Shown here in pieces: positions 1 to 5,196 of a stretch of DNA of 5,678 nt. A program made the position numbers and the translations under genes. Each line of letters opens with the position of its first letter. Position 1 is the stretch's first letter. The notes under the pieces are model-generated. The model was given only the letters and a program-made list of their open reading frames with translations. It was not told the origin of the DNA and did no database searches. Origin of the DNA: Rhodobacteraceae bacterium UBA6273 (GTDB lineage Bacteria; Pseudomonadota; Alphaproteobacteria; Rhodobacterales; Rhodobacteraceae); NCBI GenBank assembly GCA_002440625.1, contig DJUV01000037.1:1-5678 (forward strand), given 5' to 3'.

Positions 1-1017
1 TGCATCGCCTGCAATCAGGCCTGCCTCGACCATACCTTCGCGGGCAAGATCTCGACCTGCCTCGTCAACCCGCGCGCCTGTTATGAGACGGAACTGGTCC
101 TGACGCCGACGGACAGCCCGAAGAAAATCGCCGTTGTCGGCGCGGGGCCCGCCGGTCTTTCAACCGCGATCGCGCTTGATGGGCGCGGCCACAAGGTGAC
201 GCTCTTCGAGGCCGGCAAGGAGATCGGCGGCCAGCTCAACTACGCCAAGCAGGTTCCCGGCAAGGAGGAGTTCTGGGGCTTCGTCCGCTGGTTCGGGACC
301 ATGATTGAGGCGAGCGAGGTCGATCTGCGGCTGAACACCAGGGCAACGCCGGAAAATCTTGCGCCCTTCGACGAGGTCATCATTGCCACCGGGGTGCGTC
401 CCCGCGATCCGGGGATCGAGGGCGAGGACGGGGCGAATGTCCTTTCCTACATCGACGTGCTGACCGGCGCGCCGGTCGGCAAGCGCGTGGCAATCGTCGG
501 CGCGGGCGGTATCGGTTTCGATGTCGCCGAATTCGTCAGCCAGGCCGGCGAAAGCCCGACGCTGCGCCCCGAGGAATGGCTTGCCGAATGGGGCGTGGCC
601 GATCCCTCGGTCAAGCGCGGCGGCCTTGCCGATCCGGTCCCGGAGACATCTGCGCGGGCGGTGACGCTTCTTCAGCGCAAGAACGAAAAGCCGGGGCGGC
701 ATCTTGGCAAGACCACGGGCTGGATTCACCGCGCCACGCTGGCCGCCAAGGGCGTGAAGATGGTGGGCGGCGTGAACTACGAACGCATCGACGCCGATGG
801 CCTGACTGTAAGTCACGGTGAAGCGCGGGAGAATCCGCAGCTTGTCGCCGCCGATACGGTGATCCTTTGTGCCGGGCAGGTGAGCGAGCGGAGCCTCGCC
901 GATTCCCTCACCGCGCTGGGCCGCACGGTCCACATCATCGGCGGCGCCGACCTCGCCTCCGAGCTTGATGCGAAACGGGCCATCAACCAGGGAACGAGGC
1001 TCGCCGCACAGCTGTAG
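1..1017 (+). CDS. fadH: NADPH-dependent 2,4-dienoyl-CoA reductase, C-terminal part (5' end outside window)
   Basis: FadH reduces the 2,4-dienoyl-CoA intermediates of unsaturated fatty acid beta-oxidation in the cytoplasm, passing electrons from NADPH through FAD and a 4Fe-4S cluster to FMN. The visible 338 residues open with the cluster ligands C1-x2-C4-x3-C8-x11-C20, the same spacing as in E. coli FadH. The FAD-binding GAGPAG follows at residues 47-52 and the NADPH-binding GAGGIG at 167-172. Further family signatures are IGGQ, PGKEEF, LGKTTGWIHR, ILCAGQ and a C-terminal ELDAKRAINQGTRLA segment. The remembered E. coli enzyme aligns almost without gaps to its C-terminus, so about 330 residues, the FMN-binding TIM barrel with the catalytic Tyr and His, lie upstream of the window. 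The reading frame is open from base 1 to the TAG at 1015-1017 with no frameshift. Other members of this flavoprotein family (trimethylamine dehydrogenase-like) are possible but fit less well. Confidence 0.95.
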   Translation, partial: CIACNQACLDHTFAGKISTCLVNPRACYETELVLTPTDSPKKIAVVGAGPAGLSTAIALDGRGHKVTLFEAGKEIGGQLNYAKQVPGKEEFWGFVRWFGTMIEASEVDLRLNTRATPENLAPFDEVIIATGVRPRDPGIEGEDGANVLSYIDVLTGAPVGKRVAIVGAGGIGFDVAEFVSQAGESPTLRPEEWLAEWGVADPSVKRGGLADPVPETSARAVTLLQRKNEKPGRHLGKTTGWIHRATLAAKGVKMVGGVNYERIDADGLTVSHGEARENPQLVAADTVILCAGQVSERSLADSLTALGRTVHIIGGADLASELDAKRAINQGTRLAAQL

Positions 1018-1038
1018 TTCCAATGTTTGTTGTGCTTT

Positions 1039-1060
1039 CCGGGCCTATCCCGGGATTTTA
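1039..1060 (+). terminator. weak hairpin with short T-run downstream of fadH
   Basis: A perfect 5-bp stem (CCGGG at 1039-1043 with CCCGG at 1049-1053) encloses the 5-base loop CCTAT and is followed by GATTTTA. It lies 21 bases past the fadH stop, the right place for an intrinsic terminator. The stem is short and there are only four T residues, so it would be a weak terminator at best. Confidence 0.35.
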
Positions 1061-1107
1061 TGCCACTTTGGTTCGCGACAATACCCAACTGTTGACCACC
1101 ACACTCC

Positions 1108-1142
1108 GCAATATTGCCTGAATTGAGCGTGATACCGGTACC
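1108..1142. promoter_or_regulatory. palindromes upstream of the LysR gene, possible operator
   Basis: Two perfect palindromes sit 30-65 bases upstream of the LysR start: GCAATATTGC at 1108-1117 and TACCGGTA at 1133-1140, the latter overlapping GGTACC at 1137-1142. CAAT (1109-1112) and ATTG (1122-1125) also form a spaced dyad. LysR-type regulators commonly bind AT-rich interrupted dyads near their own promoter, so autoregulation is a reasonable inference. No convincing -35/-10 pair was found in the 154-base gap. The binding role is unproven, and short palindromes can arise by chance. Confidence 0.3.
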
Positions 1143-1171
1143 CGGCGGGCAATGTATTTGACGGGTGCACA

Positions 1172-2077
1172 ATGGACCGACTGACGGAAATGGAGGCTTT
1201 CGCCACCGTCGTAGACCAGGGGGGGTTTACGGATGCCGCTAAAAAGATGGGGATTTCGAAATCCGCCGTCTCGAAGCATGTTTCTTCTCTGGAAGCCCGC
1301 CTCGGCGCACGGCTTCTGAACCGTACGACGCGACGCGTATCGCCGACCGAGATCGGTCTGGCCTATTACGACCGCGCCCGCCGGGTGCTGAACGACGCAG
1401 GGGAGGCCGATGCCCTTGTCACCTCGATGCAGTCCGCACCTTCGGGCCTTCTGCGCATCTCGGTGGCGACCGACTTCGGCGTGAACCTCCTGTCGCCGAT
1501 CCTCGGTGACTTCCTTCTGGAATATCCCGACATCACCGTGAACATGGTGCTGAACAACCGCTACGTCGAGCTTATCTCCGAAGGGTTCGACATGGCGATC
1601 CGGGTCGGTGAACTGGAAGACTCCACGCTCCGCGCCCGCAAGCTTACGGAAACCGCCAAGCGGATGGTGGGTTCGCCCTCTTATTTCGGCAAATACGGCC
1701 AGCCCGGCAAGATCGACGACCTGAACGAGCACAAGCTGTTGCACTACTCGAACCAGGCCTCCGGCAACGTCTGGAAGATCACCGCCCCCTCGGGCGAAAA
1801 GCGTCAGGTCCGTACCGCCGGCTGGCTCACGGTGAACGACGGCCAGTCGCTTCTCAATGCTGCGATCTCCGGCCTTGGCATCGCCTACCTGCCTTCCTTC
1901 CTTTACTCGGACGCGCTGAAGCAGGGCCAAGTCGTCGACGCGATCCCCGACCTCCCGGTCGAGACGCTGGGCATCTACGCGGTCTACCCGCCGGGCCGCT
2001 TCACCCAGCCGAAAGTGCGCGCCTTCATCGACTTCCTGGCCGAAGCTTTCGCCGAGCGCGGCCCGGACAAGTGGTAA
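1172..2077 (+). CDS. LysR-family transcriptional regulator (CrgA-like effector domain)
   Basis: This is a DNA-binding regulator of 301 residues, the usual length for the family. The N-terminal winged helix-turn-helix covers about residues 1-60, with the HTH around 19-45 (GGFTDAAKKMGISKSAVSKH) followed by the standard LGARLLNRTTRRVSPTEIG wing. A linker helix spans about 61-88. The periplasmic-binding-protein-like effector domain runs from about 91 to 296, with the typical GLLRISV opening, FLLEYPDI, an FDMAIRVGEL stretch and a GLGIAYLPSF loop. There are no cysteines, so direct thiol-based redox sensing is unlikely. The ATG at 1172 gives the canonical MDRLTEMEAF start, but no clear Shine-Dalgarno sequence precedes it. 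The gene lies 154 bases after fadH on the same strand and converges with the OmpA-domain gene 40 bases downstream. Its effector and targets cannot be read from sequence; fadH is not divergent to it, so control of fadH is only a possibility. Confidence 0.93.
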   Translation: MDRLTEMEAFATVVDQGGFTDAAKKMGISKSAVSKHVSSLEARLGARLLNRTTRRVSPTEIGLAYYDRARRVLNDAGEADALVTSMQSAPSGLLRISVATDFGVNLLSPILGDFLLEYPDITVNMVLNNRYVELISEGFDMAIRVGELEDSTLRARKLTETAKRMVGSPSYFGKYGQPGKIDDLNEHKLLHYSNQASGNVWKITAPSGEKRQVRTAGWLTVNDGQSLLNAAISGLGIAYLPSFLYSDALKQGQVVDAIPDLPVETLGIYAVYPPGRFTQPKVRAFIDFLAEAFAERGPDKW

Positions 2078-2117
2078 TCTCCGGAAGAAAGTAACGGTTC
2101 AGTCCAACGTTCGCCGT

Positions 2118-3050
2118 CTACTGGGTCGAGGTGATAAGCGCCTCGACCCTTCTGTTTCTGGTGCGACCGTCTTCTGTCAGATTCGATGCAAGAGGGCTGA
2201 GGAAGCCGACGCCATCGGCAGCCATCTGTTTGCGGGGGATGCCGTACTCGGTGGCAAGCCGGTCAAGGACCGATTGCGCTCGCGCCCGCGAGAGGGTGAT
2301 ATTGGCGGCAAGCGCGCCTGTTGCGTCCGAGTGGCCGACGAGCGCGATGGTCTTGTCGGGGTTGGCCTTCAGCCAGGCGGCAAGATCGGCGAGCGAGGCG
2401 AAGGGACCGGGGCCGAGGATCGTGGTGCCGCTCGCAAAATCGAGATCGCCGAGAACGACCTTGCCCACGGCGACCAACTGGTCGTCTAACGCGCCTTCGG
2501 TCGGGGCCGCCACCTCAGGCTCATACTTGGCGGCGGCGATGGGCAGTGGCGTGTTCAGCGCCTCGCCCACGCGGGTCATCTGGACATAGGCGCTGTCGCT
2601 CGTCCGGCTGACGATGAGGCAGACGTAATCGGCGCTTCCATCGGTGCCGCGCCGGGCAGAGAGGACGCGGAAATCCCCCAGATCGACATGCATCTGCGGC
2701 TCCGGGAGCACATCGGTGGCAAAGCGGAAGTCGAAGCCGCCGCAGGCATCGGTATCGCATTCGAAGATGACCTCGAAGCCCTCGCTCTTCAACTGGTCGC
2801 GCAGACCGTCGAGAATGGTCAGCGTGGGGTCGCGGTTGTCGGTGATGCGCCAGGCGGTGCGCGATATCTCGCCCTGGATGGGCAGCGCCTCGATCCCGCC
2901 ATCGGCCCAGGGGCCGACCGGCAGTTCGTAGCTGCCCCGCGTCCTTGCCTCGTCGACCGTCCGCGAGGCTGAGGGTGGCAGGGAAAGTGTGGGGGCCGCG
3001 ACTGCGGGCGTGACGATGAGGGCGAGCAAAAGGGCGGCGCTGCGGATCAT
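2118..3050 (-). CDS. exported OmpA-domain (peptidoglycan-binding) protein with unassigned N-terminal region
   Basis: A 310-residue protein predicted to act in the periplasm or outer membrane. Residues 1-19 form a signal peptide (MIRS, a hydrophobic ALLLALIVTPAVA core, cleavage near AVA-AP). There is no lipobox cysteine, so it is not a lipoprotein. Residues 200-306 are an OmpA C-terminal domain with the family landmarks LDFASG, GHSDATG, LSRARAQSVLDRL, GIP, GVGFLSP and GRTRNRRVEALI. By family comparison D242 and R257, 15 residues apart, correspond to the pair that binds diaminopimelate in peptidoglycan. Residues 20-195 match no domain I recognise; they hold three cysteines (C98, C103, C144), two of which could form a disulfide. 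The start at 3050 was chosen because it gives the signal peptide and an ATGA overlap with the upstream gene; the frame is open further upstream but encodes low-complexity Arg/Gly-rich sequence. It is last in the minus-strand operon. No terminator is evident in the convergent gap. Confidence 0.88.
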   Translation of the reverse strand: MIRSAALLLALIVTPAVAAPTLSLPPSASRTVDEARTRGSYELPVGPWADGGIEALPIQGEISRTAWRITDNRDPTLTILDGLRDQLKSEGFEVIFECDTDACGGFDFRFATDVLPEPQMHVDLGDFRVLSARRGTDGSADYVCLIVSRTSDSAYVQMTRVGEALNTPLPIAAAKYEPEVAAPTEGALDDQLVAVGKVVLGDLDFASGTTILGPGPFASLADLAAWLKANPDKTIALVGHSDATGALAANITLSRARAQSVLDRLATEYGIPRKQMAADGVGFLSPLASNLTEDGRTRNRRVEALITSTQ

Positions 3051-3622
3051 CGCTGCGCCCCGTGATATTCGGGGTTCGGCTCCATCGCCGTGGCCGAGGC
3101 GACGCGGTTCGTCATGTTGAAAAAGCCGGTGACGGAAGCAATGTCCCAGATGTCGCGGTCGCTGAAACCGGCATCGCGCAAGGCCTGCCGGTCGGCTTCC
3201 TCGACCTTCGACGAGGTGAGCGTCAGTTTCTCGGAAAACTCCAGCATGGCCCGCTGTTTCGGCGTCAGCATCGCCACTCGCCAGTTCATCACCAGCGCCT
3301 CGCCCAGCACCGGATCGCCGGAAAGTTCCCGCACCGCCGCGCCATGGGCGACCTGGCAATACCAGCAGCGGTTGAGTGATGAGACGCAGACCGCGATCAT
3401 CTCGCGTTCAAGCTTCGACAGCCCGCTCTCGGCCAGCATCAGGTTGTTGTAGATGGCGGTGAAGGCATTCAGCTTGTCGATGTCGAAGGCGTAAGCCTTC
3501 AGGACATTCGGCACCAGACCCAGCTTTTCGGTGCAGATATCAAAATACTTCCGGGTTGCATCCGGAAGCGGGCTGACCATCGGAAGGTCAAGCGCCGTCA
3601 CGCTGTTCACGTCGTCTTTCAC
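3047..3622 (-). CDS. AhpD-like / carboxymuconolactone decarboxylase-family protein (peroxidase-related)
   Basis: A cytoplasmic all-helical protein of 191 residues from the GTG start at 3622. It has the AhpD-fold active-site signature: C86-x2-C89 within RCWYCQVAHG, H93, and E74 in LEREMIAV, twelve residues before the first cysteine. These match the Glu, CxxC and distal His of mycobacterial AhpD; the His between the two AhpD cysteines is Tyr here (Y88). Conserved C-terminal blocks ALRDAGFSDRDIWDIASV and FFNMTNRVASAT are typical of the group annotated as uncharacterised peroxidase-related enzymes. A thiol peroxidase or disulfide reductase activity is inferred, and the physiological substrate is unknown. 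It starts 19 bases after the acetyltransferase stop and its TGA overlaps the next ATG (ATGA at 3047-3050). A TTG at 3673 in the same frame would extend it to 208 residues but lies inside the preceding gene without a good ribosome binding site. Confidence 0.9.
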   Translation of the reverse strand: MKDDVNSVTALDLPMVSPLPDATRKYFDICTEKLGLVPNVLKAYAFDIDKLNAFTAIYNNLMLAESGLSKLEREMIAVCVSSLNRCWYCQVAHGAAVRELSGDPVLGEALVMNWRVAMLTPKQRAMLEFSEKLTLTSSKVEEADRQALRDAGFSDRDIWDIASVTGFFNMTNRVASATAMEPNPEYHGAQR

Positions 3623-3624
3623 TG

Positions 3625-3632
3625 CTCCCCTT
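3625..3632 (-). promoter_or_regulatory. ribosome binding site deciding the GTG start of the AhpD-like gene
   Basis: On the minus strand AAGGGGAG stands two bases before the GTG at 3622-3620; the AGGGG core is four bases away. It falls in the 19-base gap after the acetyltransferase stop, is much better than anything before the upstream in-frame TTG, and is too far from the next GTG (3610-3608) to serve it. This supports GTG at 3622. Confidence 0.6.
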
Positions 3633-3641
3633 GCCTCGGGG

Positions 3642-4349
3642 TTATTCAGATCGATAGTGGTACTGTCCCACAATCCGCATCCCGAGGGAAGCGTAGAGAG
3701 CGTTGGCGGCCTCGTTCTGCTCTGTCACAGCCAGAAAAAGCTGAAGTGCGCCATGATGTTGCGCCCATTCGGCGGCTTTTCGCATGATGTTGACGGCGGA
3801 ACCCTGCCGACGTGAGGCGGGGGCGACGTGAAGGGCGTGGAGCATTGCCTGATGGCCGTGGATGGCGACGAAGGCGACGCCGGAAACCCGGTCGCGGCTT
3901 CGCCCCATGATCGCGGTCTTGGGGCCCTTGACCCGGTCCATGATCGCCAGCCGCGCCGGGCCGATGTCGCCTTCGGCCCAGAGGTCGCGCATGATCTCAA
4001 AGGGTGGCCAGAGCGCGAAGGCGGTCATCGGATCGGGCGCGGGGTCGGCCATCTTGGCGACCTCGCCTGCATAAAGATTGACCGGGGTCAGGATGCCGTA
4101 GCCGCGGGCGGCAAGGATCCGGTCGAGCCGGTCGTCACCATCGCGGATCATGAAGAGCGGGCCTTGACCAAGCGCGCGCTCTGCCGCCACCGCCGCGTCA
4201 ATCCCCGCTTCGTCGTAACCCTCGCCATCGGCCGTCGCGGCCGACACGCGGCTGCCGCCGCCCCTTCCGTCCCGGATCGTGAAGCCACCGGCATGGGAAT
4301 AGGCCGCGGCAGGCCAGGTCGCGTCGAGAAGGTCGAGCACGCCCGTCAT
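3642..4349 (-). CDS. GNAT-family N-acetyltransferase with divergent N-terminal half
   Basis: A 235-residue cytoplasmic enzyme expected to transfer an acetyl group from acetyl-CoA to an amine on an unknown acceptor. The catalytic GNAT domain is C-terminal (about 105-232). The acetyl-CoA pyrophosphate-binding motif A is LHVAPASRRQGSA (residues 173-185), with the R180-x2-G183-x-A185 loop followed by a helix. Motif B is NEAANALYASLGM (212-224), whose Y218 is the position often used as general acid. Residues 1-100 carry GGFTIRDG, GGGSRVSAA, GPLFMIRDGDDRLDRIL and GYGILTPVNLY. This resembles the degenerate first half of bilobed GNAT proteins that have a TRRANS-like motif, as in the Rv0428c type; that comparison is from memory. 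The start overlaps the cinA-like stop by ATGA (4346-4349) and has no clear ribosome binding site, so translational coupling is likely. It is close to the AhpD-like gene downstream. Confidence 0.88.
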   Translation of the reverse strand: MTGVLDLLDATWPAAAYSHAGGFTIRDGRGGGSRVSAATADGEGYDEAGIDAAVAAERALGQGPLFMIRDGDDRLDRILAARGYGILTPVNLYAGEVAKMADPAPDPMTAFALWPPFEIMRDLWAEGDIGPARLAIMDRVKGPKTAIMGRSRDRVSGVAFVAIHGHQAMLHALHVAPASRRQGSAVNIMRKAAEWAQHHGALQLFLAVTEQNEAANALYASLGMRIVGQYHYRSE

Positions 4350-5068
4350 TGCGCCGCGATCACCGTGAGCCGCGCCATCGCGGCGTCGATCCGTGTGGGA
4401 TCGGTGCCCCGCACCACGATGTTGGTGCCGTAAGCGCCGTTCTGGACGAAAGGATAGGAGCCGAAGCTGAGATCGCCAAATTCCCGCGCGAGATCAGCGA
4501 GGGGCTTCGCGATGGCGCCTTCGCCCCGCTCGATCCGAAGCGTCTGCGACAGGAGCGGCTCGCCGCCCGTGAGCCGCGGCAGGAGAGAGGCGACCATGGC
4601 CTGAAAGATGTTCGGCACGCCGGCCATGACATGGACATTGCCAAGCGAAAACCCGGGGGCTGCGGAGATTGGGTTGTCGATCAGCACGGCACCTTCCGGA
4701 ACGCGCGCCATCCTGAGCCGCGCCTCGTTCAAATCGGTTCCCATCCGGGCGTAATGGCGGGCGAGGATGTCGCGGGCATCCTCGCGCACGCCAAGCGGCA
4801 GGCCGAAGGCACCGGCCACCGCATCGGCGGTGATGTCGTCATGCGTCGGGCCGATGCCGCCCGAGGTGAAGAGGTGGTCGTGGCTGGCGCGGAGCGCGTT
4901 GACCGCCGCGACGATGGCGGCGGTGTCGTCGGACACGACCCTGAGTTCCTTCAGGTCGATGCCCTTGGCGGTCAGCTCGCCCGCGAGGTAATGCGCATTG
5001 GCGTCGCGGGTACGCCCGGAAAGGATTTCATTGCCGATGACAAGGATTGCAGCCGTTGGATTGGACAT
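4346..5068 (-). CDS. cinA: competence/damage-inducible protein A-type (CinA N-terminal, MoaB-fold) protein
   Basis: A 240-residue cytoplasmic protein made of one MoaB/MogA-like molybdopterin-binding fold (COG1058). The family signature is complete: IGNEILSG (11-18), TRDANAHYLA (20-29), the GGIGPTHDD loop (70-78), AAPGF (136-140) and MAGVP (148-152), followed by a small C-terminal alpha/beta extension ending at A239-Q240. In full-length CinA this domain has been reported as an ADP-ribose pyrophosphatase and is joined to a C-terminal NMN deamidase (PncC) domain. Here the PncC domain is absent and the reading frame ends normally, so this is the single-domain form, common in alphaproteobacteria. 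A role in competence should not be assumed from the name; molybdopterin or nucleotide-related activity is inferred from the fold. It is first in the minus-strand operon, with a strong ribosome binding site, and is divergent from map. The symbol is used in the broad family sense. Confidence 0.9.
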   Translation of the reverse strand: MSNPTAAILVIGNEILSGRTRDANAHYLAGELTAKGIDLKELRVVSDDTAAIVAAVNALRASHDHLFTSGGIGPTHDDITADAVAGAFGLPLGVREDARDILARHYARMGTDLNEARLRMARVPEGAVLIDNPISAAPGFSLGNVHVMAGVPNIFQAMVASLLPRLTGGEPLLSQTLRIERGEGAIAKPLADLAREFGDLSFGSYPFVQNGAYGTNIVVRGTDPTRIDAAMARLTVIAAQ

Positions 5069-5074
5069 TGTTGG

Positions 5075-5079
5075 CCTCC
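5075..5079 (-). promoter_or_regulatory. ribosome binding site of the cinA-like gene
   Basis: On the minus strand GGAGG is separated from the ATG at 5068 by six bases (CCAACA), an ideal Shine-Dalgarno arrangement. It fixes the start and marks this as the entry gene of the operon; of the three downstream genes only the AhpD-like gene has a comparable site. Confidence 0.8.
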
Positions 5080-5159
5080 GTCCTCAAGCTATAGGCAAGC
5101 GAGGACGCGGCGAAAAGGCCCCCCGTCCGGCTCGCAGTCTGGCCAAATCGCCCGGGCTT

Positions 5160-5184
5160 GACTATCTAGTCCTGTGACACAGGA
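5160..5184. promoter_or_regulatory. two adjoining perfect dyads in the cinA-map divergent region
   Basis: GACTA-TC-TAGTC occupies 5160-5171 (5-bp arms, 2-base centre) and TCCTGTG-A-CACAGGA occupies 5170-5184 (7-bp arms, 1-base centre), sharing two bases. A TTGACT (5158-5163) resembling a -35 element overlaps the first, but no good -10 sequence lies 16-18 bases after it. The second dyad runs into the map ribosome binding site. It could be a repressor operator or, as RNA, a TCCTG/CAGGA hairpin with a 5-base loop that would mask part of that site. Function is inferred only. The remainder of the 128-base gap shows nothing I can assign with confidence. Confidence 0.4.
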
Positions 5185-5190
5185 AAGGAG
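5181..5190 (+). promoter_or_regulatory. ribosome binding site of map, deciding a GTG start
   Basis: AGGAAAGGAG ends six bases before GTG at 5197-5199. This near-ideal spacing selects the GTG as start. An ATG at 5201 is out of frame and reaches a stop after six codons, so it is not the start. Confidence 0.8.
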
Positions 5191-5196
5191 CATCCG

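Noticed and set aside
160..1023. Long minus-strand open frame (287 codons) opposite fadH
   Set aside because: It is antisense to a clearly conserved enzyme and its Arg/Gly/Ala/His-rich translation resembles no protein. GC-rich third positions create such frames by chance.
1058..1930. Minus-strand open frame of 290 codons opposite the LysR gene
   Set aside because: It fully overlaps a well-recognised LysR coding sequence, and its translation has no recognisable domain or good start context.
2078..2117. Bidirectional terminator between the LysR and OmpA-domain genes
   Set aside because: The 40-base convergent gap contains only a 4-bp stem (AACG/CGTT) and no T-run, so no terminator can be supported.
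3051..3359. Upstream extension of the OmpA-domain reading frame by 103 codons
   Set aside because: The extension overlaps the AhpD-like gene, is Arg/Gly-rich, and would bury the evident signal peptide inside the protein.
3623..3673. TTG start at 3673 for the AhpD-like protein
   Set aside because: It lies inside the acetyltransferase gene without a good ribosome binding site, whereas GTG at 3622 has AAGGGGAG just upstream.
3828..4433. Plus-strand open frame of 201 codons opposite the GNAT gene
   Set aside because: It is opposite the GNAT motif A and N-terminal region; no family resemblance.
5088..5116. Possible promoter for the cinA-like operon (TTTTCG, 17 bases, TATAGC on the minus strand)
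   Set aside because: The -10 matches four of six consensus bases and the -35 is poor; too weak to list as a feature.
4349..5161. Plus-strand open frame of 270 codons opposite the cinA-like gene
   Set aside because: It is an antisense shadow of a conserved MoaB-fold gene with low-complexity charged composition.
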